NCBI RefSeq assembly: GCF_029407905.1
Contig: NC_073634.1
Location: 24,689,501-24,753,500, forward strand
Reading direction: 5' to 3'
Length of the DNA: 64,000 bases
Source of the DNA: Bubalus kerabau
Taxonomy: Eukaryota > Chordata > Mammalia > Artiodactyla > Bovidae
Positions 46,719-58,938 of the stretch are shown here, one piece after another. Below the pieces are notes generated by a model, which saw nothing but the letters and a program-made list of their open reading frames with translations, did no database searches and had not been told where the DNA came from. The position numbers and the translations under genes are program-made. Positions within the stretch are counted from its first letter, which is position 1. Each line of letters starts with the position of its first letter.

Positions 46719-46731
46719 AACTGCTGCATAC

Positions 46732-46949
46732 ATGCTTGCTCAGTCATCTAGTCACGCCCGACTGTTTGTGACCCCATGGACCATAGCCCTCCAGTCTCCT
46801 CTGTCCATGGAATTTTCAGGCAAGAATACTAGAATAGGTTGTCATTTCCTCCTCCTGGGGATCTTGCCAACCCAGTGATGGAACCCACATCTTCTGTGGC
46901 TCCAGCATTGGCAGGCAGATTCTTTACCACTGAGTCACCTGGGAAGCCC
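46732..46949 (-). mobile_element. Bov-tA SINE
   Basis: Complete reverse element. The exact 13-bp target duplication AACTGCTGCATAC flanks it (46719-46731 and 46950-46962), inside the older L1. Confidence 0.95.
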
Positions 46950-46962
46950 AACTGCTGCATAC

Positions 46963-48440
46963 TCTTACACATAACTCGGATGCATTGCTGTTTATTCATC
47001 TCTCCCTCTTTTGGTGATTATTTTGATTGCTCTGGTTTTTACTGCTACAGATAGTCTTCAGTGAACAGCCTCTTACCACTCTCCTTCTGGCATCCATGCA
47101 GTATTTCTCTAGAGTAGATACCAAGGTGTAAGATTGCGGAGTCAAAGGATAGAGACATCTCAAATCAGAAGAGCTGCTGCCCAGTTTGTTCTCCAAAAGG
47201 CTTACACAGTTTATATTCCCAGGTTTAAGAGAGCACCTCCATTTCAATATGCTTGTCGCGCTTGATGTCAATCTTTCTTCCTTATTGCCAATTAAATGTG
47301 GAAAATGGTATCCTCCATGCTTTTATTGGCATTTCCTCCTAAAATGGTGACACTGAGCATCTTTTCGAATGTTTGTCATTCGTGTTTACTGTTTTGTGAA
47401 TTGCCTGTTCATATTTTTTTGTCCGTTTTCGATTTTGTTTGCCTTTTTTTGACGATCTATAAGAGCAAGTCCTTTGCTGTGTATGTTACAGTGATCTCAT
47501 CCAGTCTGTCACTGGAATTTTAATCTCATTTATGGCTTATTTCATTGAACAAATCTAAAGTTTTGATAAAGTGAAATTTCTTAATCTTTTTAACCCTTTT
47601 CGTTATGGCTTTTGCAGTTTGTATATTGTTTCAGAAGATCTTTTCTATCCCTAAGATCAGAAATTTGGTATTCTACGTATTTTCTTTTTATAGTTTAATC
47701 ATATGTTAGCTTTTTTCACCCAAATCTACCTAGAGTTTATTTTAATAAATAATTGAGGTTAAAAAAAAAGTCACTTAGGGACTTCTCTGTGGTCCAGGGG
47801 TCAAGACTCCATACTCCCCAATGCAGGAGTATGGGTTCAAAATCTCTGCTTGGGGAACTAAGATTCTGCATGGCTTAGCCAAGAAAAAAAAAGGGGGGGT
47901 CACTTAATTTTTCTTTCTAATATTAGCCAGTTGTTTTAATATCATTTATTGAAAATTCCATTCTTTCCCTTGTTGTTTCAGGATACTACCTTTACAATCA
48001 TACTAAATTCCTATAAACATTGGCTTGTTTCCAGGCTCTCTCTCTTTTTCTATTGCGCTGTTGATCAATTTTTGTTCTGTTGGAAATGTATTTTTGGATA
48101 ATTTGGGGACAGTTGTTATCTTGACAACCTCACGTCCTCCTATTCAAGTCTTTGTCTAGGTTTCATAATTTTTTCTGGTAGTTCTGGCACATATCTTATT
48201 AGTTTTTTTGGTGGCTATTTTCTACTTTTTGTTGCTATTGTGAATGGAACCTGTTTTTTCCCCTCCTTATCATACTTTCTATTTTCAAAATAATTGGTTT
48301 ATTGACTTTTTTTTTTTTAACATATTGACCTTGCATCATTGGTTCTAATAGTTTTCAGCTGATTTTCTTGGATTTTCTAGGTAACTGATCATGTTATCTG
48401 GAAACAAACCACTGAGTCTCTTCATTTCTGTTTTGTCTGG
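46963..48440 (-). mobile_element. L1 LINE ORF2 fragment (old), interrupted
   Basis: GTTTATATTCCCAGGTTTAA, TTTTGCAGTTTGTATATTGT, ATCATTTATTGAAAATTCCA and CTGATCATGTTATCTGGAAA are reversed L1 ORF2 landmarks in order. A CHR SINE is nested in it. Confidence 0.7.
47778..47898 (+). mobile_element. CHR-type SINE
   Basis: GGGACTTCTCTGTGGTCCAG, GTCAAGACTCCATACTCCCC and CTTGGGGAACTAAGATTCTG followed by A-rich sequence are the tRNA-derived CHR layout found in ruminants and whales. The 8-bp direct repeat GTCACTTA flanks it (47770-47777 and 47899-47906). Confidence 0.88.
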
Positions 48441-49599
48441 GCTCTTTCAGGTAAGAATAACAGAAACGTAATTCAAATTAACCAAAAAAGGGAAGCTTAT
48501 GCGCTCACTTAACTAACAAGAAGCCAGTACGTTTGGATTCAGGTGATAAAACAATGTCATTTGATCTTGGTCTTGCTTTCTCAATCCCTCTACTGTACCT
48601 CCCTTTGTCTTGGCTCCATTTCAGGTCAGGATCTCCCTGTGGTGAGATCCTGTCAGAAGCCCCAAGCTTACATCCTATATTCTCTCAGCAACACCCAGAA
48701 CTTCCTTTTTAGTGTTCACCTTGCAAAATTTCTATTTGCAATAATTCGGTCAAAAGGATGGTTTTGACTCATTGATTTGCTCACATGCTCATCTCTGAAC
48801 CAACCGTTTCAGTCAGTAGATTATAATATGCATGTAGACAGGGAGTGAGACTGGTTCTCTAAGGAAAATTGAAATGTTTTTATCAAAAGAAGAGGATATG
48901 GATGGTGGATAGAGGAAAAGCAGGCACTATCCACTCTGACATATTTAAACCTCTTTCAATGTTTTCAATATTAAACCTATGATTTCTTTTCTTTGGTCTT
49001 ATAACCTTCCCCCCATTTTGGGGGCGGATGTGTGTGAATTTTTCTTCATGTTATAGCTGCTACTTTTCGCTCAATTTCTTAGCATTAATTTCCTTCCTCC
49101 TTTCCTTCCTTCCTTCGTATGTCCCTCTAAATACAACCTTCCCTGTTTAGCAGTTTTGTGGTTTTTCCAGCTAGTTCCTGGGCTTCCAGGCCAGACTTTG
49201 ATCTTATTCTATAGTGTTATAGATCCAATTCCTTCTCCAGAGTCAAATTCTGGCTGTGAGACTGTGCCTGGCTCTTCTGCATCCCCTAGTATGTTGATTT
49301 GTTCAAGCCTGCGGTCTTAAGCAGCTTCCGTCAAGGGGGTAATCCTGTCCGACCCTTGATTTCAGTTATCTTACACAGAAGATATTTAGCCCCTGACACC
49401 TTGTATGGGTCCAGCTCCTGAATTCCTTTGTTTGCTTTCGGCCAAACAAAAGGAAGGCCTTCAGCTCGAGGCCACTTGCTGTATTATTTCCATTCCATTT
49501 CTGGGCAGCAGAGGTCTTTCTGAGTGTGAACAAAGCTGACTCTTCTCTCCTATTTTATATCTCATCCGTTATCACCATCATCTTGGTTTAGAGTGGTCC
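48441..49599. other. No gene recognised
   Basis: Intergenic DNA. It contains a (TTCC)n run at about 49090-49117. A stretch near 48.6-48.8 kb may be an unidentified old repeat. Confidence 0.4.
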
Positions 49600-50340
49600 T
49601 CAGAGCACTGTAAGTCCACTCCCATTTGCTATTTACTGTTCAATATCCTCCTCCCCTCTCACCTTCCTCTTGGAAACTGTACTGTCTGAGGGCAATGCTG
49701 CCATTTCTCCGTCACTGAAATAAATGGCTTTTCCCTTCAGTCCTCATTTTCTTCACTCGTCTGCAGCAACCAGCCACGTTGATTGCTCTTCCTTTTGCAC
49801 CTCTCTGCCTTTGGCTAATACTGTGCTCCACTGACTTGGTTCACTACCTCTTCTGATTCTTCCCTTTTTAAAATTACTTTCACTTCCTCCTCTCATTTTT
49901 TAGCTGTGGAAGCCCCCAAGGTCTTTGCCCTCTGGTTTCACTCTGTTTCCTTTACCCTTAGACTTTCTCACATCTTCAGTAACCTCTAAAGTGAGTGCCT
50001 GTCTTCATCCCAGGACTTTGCCCACCTGAGTTCTATAGCTATCCATCTGCCTGTGGTAGTTCCACTTGATGTCCTGCTGTTCCATCAAATTTATTCCCCT
50101 TTTGAACTTTCCAAATTCCATCACAGGTACCATCTTTTCCTAGTTTCTAAAGGTCAAAATTCATACCCATCCTTGATTCCTCCTATGTTCTCCACAGCCA
50201 GCTAATTACACATTTTATTGATCCTGGTGCCTTGAATTTCCTTTCTTGTGATTGCACTGTTTGTGCACCTGCCATGATACCCTATTATTCCTCTTTTAGA
50301 CCATTTCTGTGTTTTCCTAGCAAAGCAGGATAGCTTAAAA
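49600..50340 (+). mobile_element. L2 LINE ORF fragment (ancient)
   Basis: TTCACTACCTCTTCTGATTC, GAAGCCCCCAAGGTCTTTGC, TACCCATCCTTGATTCCTCC and ACAGCCAGCTAATTACACAT follow the L2 reverse-transcriptase coding order on this strand. It is very diverged. Confidence 0.6.
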
Positions 50341-50695
50341 GTGGAAGAATTTTCATGAGTTTGTGTCAAGCTTTATGATTCTGGACACTCCCTTCCAGAA
50401 AAGACTTATAAATATTCTAGCTTTCTTCCTGGTCCCCTTATCGCCCCAATAAAGGAGGGAGAATCCTTTATTGTATAGGCAAAATCAAGACGGATGTGGG
50501 TTCAGTCCAGAAAGGCTAAGTTGTTCTATTAGAAAGAGCAAGACACTATCAATAGGAGAGAATTCATTTGAGCTGAGACTAAAAGGAAGAGTAAGAACTA
50601 TTTTGACAACCCAGGGAAGAGAGGCTTGTTTTCCAGAGAGAATGGGAGGCATAAGCAAAACAGAAACAAAATGCAACATGGTGCCTGGGAGTTAA

Positions 50696-50719
50696 GTGTG
50701 TGTGTGTGTGTGTGTGTGT
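50696..50719 (+). repeat. (GT)12 microsatellite
   Basis: An uninterrupted GT dinucleotide run. Likely polymorphic. Confidence 0.95.
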
Positions 50720-50819
50720 TGGGGGTCTACAAAGAGTCAATGTGAGCCAGGAAGAATAGGGATAAATGAGGCTGAACACAAAAGCTTTCTACATCAAGTT
50801 AAAGACGACCATTTGGGCT

Positions 50820-51774
50820 AGAATCGGACATGGAACAATGGACTGGTTCAAAATTGGAAAGCAGTGAATCAAGGCTGTAAATTGTCCCTCTGCTTATTTA
50901 ACTTATATGCAGAGTATATCATGCAAAATGCCAGGCTGGATGAAGCACAAGCTGGAATCAAGATTGCTGGGAGAAATATCAACAACCTCAAATATGCAGA
51001 TGCTACCTCTCTAATGGCAGGAAGTGAAGAGGAACTAAAGAGCATCTTGATGAAGGTGAAAGAGGAGAGTGAAGAAGCTGGCTTAAAACTCAACATTCAA
51101 AAAACTAAGATCATGGCATCTGGTCCCATCACTTCATGGCAAATAAATGGGGGAAAAAAATGGAAAAAGTGACAGACTTTATTTTCTTGGGCTCCAAAAT
51201 CACTGAGTGTGCTGACTGCAGCTGTGAAATTAAATTACGCTTGCTCCTTGGAAGAAGATCTATGACAAACCTAGACAGCATATTAAAAAGCAGAGACATC
51301 ACTTTGCTGACAAAGGTCTGTATAGTCAAAGCTATGGTTTTTCCAGTAGTCATGTACAGATGTGAGGGTTGGACCATAAAGAAGGCTGAGTGCCAAAGAA
51401 TTGATGCTTTTGAACTATGGTGCTGGAGAAGACTCTGAGAGTCCCTTAGACAGCAAGGAAATTTAACCAGTCAATCCTAAAGGAAATCAACCCTGAATAT
51501 TCACTGGAAGGACTGATGCTGAAGCTGAAGCTCCAGTACCTTGGCCACCTGATGCAAAGAGCCAATCCATTGGAAAAGATCCTGGTGCTGGTAAAGATTG
51601 AGGGCAAGAGAAGGGGGCGACAGAGAATGAGATGATTGGATGGCATCAGCAACTCAATGGACATGAGTTTGAACAAACTCCAGGAGATAGTGAAGGACAG
51701 GGAAGCCTGGTGGGCTGAAGTTCATGGGGTTGAAAAGAGTTGGACATGAACTAGTGACTGAATAACAACAACAG
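50820..51774 (+). mobile_element. BovB LINE, 5'-truncated, reverse-transcriptase remnant with mutated YADD
   Basis: The 102-codon frame at 50864-51172 covers the palm domain (NQGCKLSLCLFNLYAEYIM) but reads YADA, because codon 51002-51004 is GCT and not GAT/GAC, so the second catalytic aspartate is lost. The frame shifts near 51.16 kb into the 100-codon C-terminal part. The tail is AATAACAACAACA. Confidence 0.92.
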
Positions 51775-51779
51775 TTTGG

Positions 51780-52133
51780 GGTATCAGGGATGCATTGGAA
51801 ATGGGGATGGGGTCTTATGGCCACATTTGTAGCCATTTGGCTTGCATCTTTCATTAAGCAGGACTCAAGGTAGAGAAGGGATGGGTATGTATTAAGGATA
51901 GTGATGAGATTGTGATTTGCTGCTCTTCACTGCCTTTTTAGGATTCTTTGTGACCAGAATTGCTGCGTGGGGTAATCTCTGTGAGGAAAGAATGCAGGAG
52001 CGGCTCCCAGAAAGGGGGCTGCTGGGATAGTCAGAATGAGTTTGCCAAGTTGGGGGGCAAATCAAGGTTTAGACCAGAGGAGTCACCATCGTGGCTGGCA
52101 ATATGGCTCTGCAGGTTATCGTAGGTAGAAGGA
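51780..52133. other. No gene recognised
   Basis: Short intergenic gap between repeats. Confidence 0.4.
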
Positions 52134-52142
52134 GTTTCATAG

Positions 52143-52285
52143 GAACTTCCCCAGTGGTCCAATGGCTAAGACTCCGCACTCCCAATGCCGGGTGGGGTGC
52201 AGGTTTGATCCCATATTGGGGAAGTAAATCCCACATGCCGCAATTAAGACCTGGTGCACCCAAATAAATAAATAAAATAAAAAGG
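52143..52285 (+). mobile_element. CHR-type SINE (with AATAAATA tail)
   Basis: GGAACTTCCCCAGTGGTCCA, CTAAGACTCCGCACTCCCAA, CCCACATGCCGCAATTAAGA and an AAATAAATAAATAAAATAAA tail. The flanking repeat is GTTTCATAG (52134-52142) against GTCTCATAG (52286-52294). Confidence 0.85.
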
Positions 52286-52308
52286 GTCTCATAGATGAAA
52301 CAGTGAAG

Positions 52309-52463
52309 GTGAAAGTGAAGTGAAAGTGAAAGTTGCTCAGTTGTGTCCAACTCTTTGCAACCCCATGGACTATACAGTCCATGGAATTCTCCAGACCAGA
52401 ATACTGGAGTGGGTAGCCTTTCCCTTCTCCAGAGGATCTTCCCAACCCAGGGATCAAACCCAG
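52309..52463 (-). mobile_element. Bov-tA SINE, truncated head
   Basis: Starts GGTGAAAGTGAAGTGAAAGT and ends in the middle of the tRNA part at GGGATCAAACCCA. Confidence 0.85.
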
Positions 52464-54759
52464 AGCATAGGTCAAATGAAGGCCTCAGCCCCTCATTTCA
52501 TGGCTCCCTTATTTGTGAACTTCCTGTTGGTCTTTTAGGGCCCATTTGAAATGCTTGTTTCTCTCTGAAGTTTTTCCTTTAGCCCCTGGCCTGGTAGCTA
52601 TCTCTTTTTCTTTGTAAACTCTATAACTTGTGGTTTACAAGTATTTTATAGCTTTGTATTCCCACTGTGGGTAAAATCTCTGAAGATTGTCTTGCTTATC
52701 TTTGTATCTTCTCCATCACCTGAGACTCTGCCCTGTCTATAGTTTCTACTGAATAAACAGTTAAATGAGCTGAATCTGTACTTTCTTGGGTAAAGTACCT
52801 CCTACAGGATTTAATAAGTATGAACCTTAAATAATGAAATATTTGAAGGAACTTGAATATTTCAAAGCTCCATCCATACAAGGCCTGAATAATTCATGCA
52901 AATATTGTGAAGAAAAGAACAAAAGCTTATCTAATAATTCAATACACTGTTCTTTATTTGGGTCCATAAAAGGAGATCTCATGCTTTCGTTTTGGTGGTA
53001 AGCTCAGCTCTAGAAGCTTTGAAATGCGGATTAGATCAGTTACATCACAATTATATTTGAAAATTGAAAAGAAGCATTTTCCAAAAGGCAGATTCCAAAG
53101 CTATGCCTTTTCAAAGGAGGTGTCATTTGGAAGGAAACTGAATCACACCATGAAAGATGTGGCACTTCTTTTGGTTTCCACGTTCTTCTGTACTACTGGT
53201 GTAGGCTCGTGTGATATGTAGAAATGTGCTTAATCAAAAATAGCCTGACTTCTCAAGTTAAGAAAATGTATATGAAGTGTTTCTGAGATAAGAAGAGGCG
53301 CATTCTTTTTTTAGCACACATACCTCCTATGTGGCTGTATTTGTCTTATTCCCTTATTTGAAAATTTGGCTCTGTTTATAAAATCTACAAATTCTTACTC
53401 ATTTAGAAGAGAACTAGAAAAGCCTGGAAACCTGTGGAGCTGAATGGTATTTTAAAGTGCTCATTCTCATTTTCTCTTCAGTAAAGAACTCAACGCTGTT
53501 ACTTGTGTTTATCTGATAGTACACACACTTGGGATTACTCACCTGGGAGCGAGACCTGAGTTCTGGTGCAAGCCTTCTATATACTGACCTGGGTGATGCA
53601 AATCTCTTAACCTCAGAGGTAAAATGAGGGGGCTGTTGCCTCTGACTCCATGCTTCTGCATGTATAATAATAAATAATAATGCTTCTGTAAGTGTAATTA
53701 ACTCAAATGTTTGATGAGCTCTTTAAAAAAAAAAAAAAATGGTTGGTGGCTTTAATGAGTTTGTACCACTGAGCCCTGAGTCGTATTTTTGAAGTAATAT
53801 AAGACAGGGAGAGAGGGTTAAGAGGTCCCTTCCATTATATGAATTTCCTATTGAATGTGTTAGCTTGAGATAGCACTTGCCTAGTGTTAGGGGTCTATAG
53901 ATACTACTTGAATTAGGGAAGGTAGTGATTAGGATAATGAAATTTTTTTAATTTGAAAAAACAACAAAGCCAAACAGAAATGAGTTTCTAATTTTATTGC
54001 AAATAACTTGGAGGACTGAAAATGATTAAAGTTGTCATACATTTCTACATTGATAAGCCCTGTGCCAAGGGATCAGTTACAACACAGTAATCTACCAAGA
54101 TGAAAAAGAGTACCATTGTTAACAGCTTATTTTAAGTGTTGTAGAGTTTTAAATGAATTTGCTTTGTTTCTTTGTCTTTTGTTCTAAGAAGCTGCCTCTG
54201 AGGGGTTTATGCAGGAAATAGATGTGATCACCTTTGTGATGTGTTAAATTAGTAGCAAATTTAACTTTAGGATGAGAAATCATACTGGATGCAGAAATAG
54301 ATTCAAAGAACCACATACTAGTTGCAGGTTAGACATAATGTGTAAATGTTATTTTGATAACGATTTTTAAATTTGGAATTTTTAAGATTACACTTTTTTT
54401 TTAAGTGTAACTGAGAGAAGCAAGAGCAGTGTATTTGTGATCGAATTTAAGTCACCTGCATGATATTTGTATATCTACATGTGAAAGTTTAAATATAATG
54501 ACATCATCTATATTGTGCATATATAGTACACACACACCTATGTATGTTGGAATCCTTATCTATTCCATAGGAAGAAAATGCTGTGTTAAAATGTCTCTAG
54601 CATTGAGTTACCTCTGAAGAAATTATATTGTTTTGTTTTTGTTACTTCCTGTTGGCCTAGTGACAATGATTCATGATAATATAATGTAGTACATATGATT
54701 TCCAGTATCATATGACATTTAGATGGATATATAAGAAACCTGGAACACTATTCTTTTCT
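52464..54759. other. No gene or named repeat recognised
   Basis: About 2.3 kb of AT-rich, comparatively repeat-poor intergenic DNA with an A14 run near 53.73 kb. No coding signal. Confidence 0.5.
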
Positions 54760-55035
54760 TAATTTAAATTTTAGTTGGAGGATAATTGCTTTGTAGTATT
54801 GTGTTGATTTTTGCCATACATCAACATGACTCAGCCATAGGTATACATATGTCCCCTCCCTCTTGAACCTTCCTCCCACCTCCCACCCCATCCCACCCCT
54901 CTAGGTTGTCATAGAACACCAGATGTGAGCTTCCTGCATCGAATAGCAAATTTCCACTTAGTATCTAATTTTATATATGGTAGTGTATGTTTCATTGCTG
55001 TTCTCACAATTGGTCCCATCCTCTCCTTCCCCGAA
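54760..55035 (-). mobile_element. Ruminant L1 3' end
   Basis: TTTAGTTGGAGGATAATTGC, TTTGCCATACATCAACATGA, ACCCCTCTAGGTTGTCATAG and TCTCACAATTGGTCCCATCC are typical of the reversed L1 3' region. Confidence 0.75.
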
Positions 55036-55523
55036 ACACTGTTCTTTAAAAACATAAAACTTCAACAGAAGTCTGTTTATCAGAGAATTTTGTCTCATTA
55101 AACAGGTAGTGTTTTGATTTCAATAATAGTAGGACTCCAACAGAATTGACCTTCAGTGTAGAATATAACTGAACTTTATTTCTTAGCAATTATAACTCAT
55201 ATGTAAAAACAAACAGAAATCTTTTTTTTTTTCACGAGTTTGTTGTCTTTTCTGCAAATACATCACTTTCATTTTATGATTGGAGTGAGTTTTCTTTACA
55301 GTAGGCTTCTTAGAGACAAATACTCATTTTAGAATTGGAAAAATTAAGTTGCTAATGATTAACTTTGGAGAGGAGAGAACAAACAGAAATACAGACATAA
55401 AAGAACAAATAATTTTGAGTTAACAACACTGGCAGGATTAGATGAACAAACATTTCAATAAAGAAGTGCTCAACAAAGTTTAATTGACTAATTTAATGAT
55501 AATTAATGGGAATTAGTGGAATT

Positions 55524-55604
55524 TGACAGGGAGGCCTGGTGTGCTGCAGTTCATGGGGTCACAAAGAGTTGGACACGACTGAGCAACTGAGCTGAACTGA
55601 ACTG
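55524..55604 (+). mobile_element. BovB LINE 3'-terminal stub
   Basis: Only about 80 bases of the 3' end are present: GACAGGGAGGCCTGGTGTGC to CTGAACTGAACTGA. Confidence 0.85.
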
Positions 55605-56460
55605 AAGAATGAAAAATTTTTACAATTATAGCATGAGGGAATGAATAGAATTTTGTTACAGAAGCTGCTATTAGGACAATAACAAATTGTCTGGTAAACA
55701 GAATCCAGTATATGTAATTTACTCTTGCTATAGGTAGACCATTTGCTTAATTTTATTTTCATCAGCCATCTCACAAATGCTTACCAGTAAAATGAGTTAT
55801 ATCTTTGGACTCAATTTTCTTTATCTGAATAATATTCCTGGGACAGGTAATAATCTCCAGTTGGAGCTAGAAGCATTTGATTTAGAAATCAATCTATTTC
55901 TGAATGTTGTAGTATTTGATTTTACCACATCTTTTTTTGTTCCATTGAAATTTGTTGTTTTTTCCAATGACAAGTTGACGTGCCAATAATACCATATATA
56001 TAAAAAACTATAATCCTGTGGTTCTCACTGAACTTGGCTAAATTTCAGAACTGTAAATGATAACCCAAGAAAGCCTTAGATTAATGGTTCTCCTCCCCAA
56101 AAGTTAAAGGGATTCTGAGGTTTCTAAATAGATTTACTTCAGAAGCATTCTAGGGATATTTTTGCTTTTCTTTGACTCATTTCCTTCTTGATAAGATTCT
56201 ATTTCCTTTCTCTTCCTCTTCACTCTGTTACTTAACATAGCTAGAAATATGGTGTAACCCTCCTGAAATCCTGCTTTCAGCAAATATGCTCATATGAGAA
56301 AACTGAAAATTTAGGGGCATATGTGTTAACTTATGTTCCTGTTAATTCTTTGCTTCCCATCCCACTTCTGATATAATAAACCCTCATATTTGGCACCAGA
56401 TTTTCTTGCTACTATTCTGACATTAAAACATAAGCTTGTCCCATTCTCTGAACCAAGATT
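55605..56460. other. No gene recognised
   Basis: AT-rich intergenic DNA. Frames of about 70 codons have no signature. Confidence 0.4.
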
Positions 56461-56471
56461 AAGCTACAACG

Positions 56472-56696
56472 TGAGCTTCCCAGGTGGCGCTAGTGATAAA
56501 GAACCTGCCCACCAATGCAGGTAGACTTAAGAGACGTGGGTTCGATCCCTGGGTCGGGAAGATCCCCTGGAGGAGGGCATGGCAACCCACTCCAGTGTTC
56601 TTGCCTGAAGAATCCCATGGAGAGAGGACTCTGGCAGGCAGCAATCCATGGGGTTGCAAAGAGTTGGACATGACTGAATCGGCTCAGCATGCACAC
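56472..56696 (+). mobile_element. Bov-tA SINE
   Basis: Full-length forward element with box-B-like GGGTTCGATCCCTGGGTCGG. Target duplication AAGCTACAACG (56461-56471) against AAGCTACAATG (56697-56707) has one mismatch. Confidence 0.94.
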
Positions 56697-56799
56697 AAGC
56701 TACAATGAAGTCTTAAAACAATGAGTAATGTTTTGACCTTTGGTTTAGTAATGAGGAGCCTAGGAAAAAAGTAAGCCTTTTTTACTCTTTCAAATATGC

Positions 56800-57165
56800 T
56801 GCAATAGACTGAATATTTGTGTCCCCCCCAAAATTCACATGTTGAAAACTAATCTCTGATGTGATGGTATTTGGGGGTGGGACTTTGGAGAGGTGTATGG
56901 GTCATGAAGATGGAGTCATCATGACTGGAATGAGTGCCCTTGTAAAAGAGACCCCAGAGGACTCACTTGCCCCTTCCCACAAGTGAGGACTCAGCAAGAA
57001 GACTGCCACCTATGAATCAGGAAGTGGGCTCTCACTAGACACTGCATGTACTGGCACCTTGAACTGACTTCCCAACCTCCAAAACTGTGAGAAATAAGTT
57101 TCTGTTGTTTATAATGCACCTAGTCTCTGATATTCTTTTATAGCAGGTTGAATAGACTGAGACCT
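56800..57165 (+). mobile_element. MaLR solo LTR (MLT1-like)
   Basis: GCAATAGACTGAATATTTGT, AAAATTCACATGTTGAAAAC, CTGTGAGAAATAAGTTTCTG and GGTTGAATAGACTGAGAC preserve the complete MaLR layout. Confidence 0.82.
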
Positions 57166-57200
57166 ATAACAACCTTGTCTGGGCATCTCTAGGATGTAGT

Positions 57201-57420
57201 GCATGCATGCTAAGTCCCTTCAGTCATGTCTGACTCTTGGTGACCCTATAGATTACATCCTGCCAGCCTCTCTGTCCATGAGATTCTCCAGGGGAGAATA
57301 CTGGAGTGGGTTGCCATGTCCTCCTCCAAGGGGTCTTCCAGACCCAGGGATGAAACGCACGTCTCTTATATTTCTGCATTGGCAGGGGTGTTCTCTACCA
57401 CTAGCGCCACCTGGGAAGCT
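57201..57420 (-). mobile_element. Bov-tA SINE
   Basis: Reverse element from TGCATGCTAAGTCCCTTCAG to GCGCCACCTGGGAAGCTCCC. Confidence 0.9.
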
Positions 57421-58647
57421 CCCAGGTATAGTGAAGCAGACAATTTGGATCCCCTTTTTTTCCCCACTACCCATCCCATTCCTTACCTGGCAGGGAGGGA
57501 TCCGTGCTGTTTGGATGCCATGTACAAAGGGTCACTAACTGATTCTACATCTTGCCTATCCCCTCGATCCATGCCCACCCTAAAGCCGGGGTTTGGTCCC
57601 TTCTCCCCAACTTCCCCAAGTTCTGTGTTAAGACCATCTCTATTAAAATGCTGCTTAGGAGTTGTAATGAAGGGTGGTTTGACTATGAGCGTTGGTGGAT
57701 TTTGAGTCTTTTCCAAATATTCAACCAGACTTCACTGACCACCTTTATTGTCTTCATTTTTCAAACAAAGCAGGTAATTGAGGATAAATTCCTCATGTGG
57801 AACAACCTGGGAAATTGTGACACTTCCAAAGTGAGATTGGAAATCTCTCCATCAGGAAATTCAACGTAAGCGAATCTCTGCCCAGATATGTCTTTGATGC
57901 CCATCTCCGTAAATCTTATTTGCTTTGATAGCATCTGTCTCCCACCTTTATTTCCCAGAGGGAAATCAAGGTCCTAATAAATGTGAAGTGACTGAGAGCA
58001 GGATTCACATAGCAAGTTAGAGAAGCAACAAGGATTCTCAGTTCTTATCTGTTTATACTTTTTTCTAACAATTCCCACCTGCTGCCTTCCTATGTCATTA
58101 CCTGGTTAACAAAGGACGAAGAGGATTGTGATAGTTACGGGTCGTTTACTTTCTGGTCACGTACGTTCTTCATATTCATGATGTTAATCATCTGATTACT
58201 GTCAAGTCAATTTAAGTTCGGGTGAGATCAGCATCTCCTGAAACGCAGTGCATTTATTGAGCAACTACGGCATGTAATGCAGTGTGTTAAGTTCTGTTTG
58301 GGGAAACTGAAAGAGAAAGATATGGCCCCAGACATATAGTATCTTATACTCTAGTCATAAAGCCAGATGCACAGAAAATGACATTTGCAAAGTGTATGTT
58401 AAAAGAAAAATAAACAAAAAGCTGTTATATTTCCTTTCTCTCTTCAATGAGATGAGATTGTTTTCCTTTTTGATAGTCTTGCGATTGGTTTCACAACATT
58501 TCCATTCCAATCAGAGATTCTCTTAATATGACATCTCAGAATAAGCTATATTTTGCTTTCAAAGTGGAACGAAACAAGAATCCTTTCTTCCCACATTTCC
58601 TTGGCCTGTCTTTGCAGTGTATTTACTAAGTTCTTTGTATTTCTCTT
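57421..58647. other. No gene recognised
   Basis: Intergenic DNA. Overlapping frames of up to 129 codons near 57.3-57.9 kb begin in the SINE and carry no domain. Confidence 0.4.
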
Positions 58648-58663
58648 GTATGTCACGGTTCTT

Positions 58664-58854
58664 TTTTTTTTCCTTCTGCTTTTAAATTTTTATTTTATTT
58701 TTAAACTTTACAATATTGTATTAGTTTTGCCAAATATCAAAATGAATCCGCCACAGGTATACATGTGTTCCCCATCCTGAACCCTCCTCCCTCCTCCCTC
58801 CCCATACCATCCCTCTGGGTCGTCCCAGTGCACCAGCCCCAAGCATCCAGTATC
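58664..58854 (-). mobile_element. Ruminant L1 3' end with target duplication
   Basis: Reversed copy of the same L1 terminus as at 3.85 kb: T-rich start, ACAATATTGTATTAGTTTTG, GGTATACATGTGTTCCCCAT and CCATCCCTCTGGGTCGTC. The 16-bp flanks GTATGTCACGGTTCTT (58648-58663) and GTATGTCATGGTTCTT (58855-58870) differ at one base. Confidence 0.93.
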
Positions 58855-58938
58855 GTATGTCATGGTTCTTGATGAGGAGAAAAGTAGGTTTTCATTGGCT
58901 GACATCTTAGTCAAACCTGAATATATATGTATATTTAT

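Noticed and set aside
56472..56560. tRNA-gene-like box B (GGGTTCGATCCC)
   Set aside because: It is the tRNA-derived head of a Bov-tA SINE. The same applies to the similar motif near 30.64 kb. No cloverleaf tRNA gene is present.
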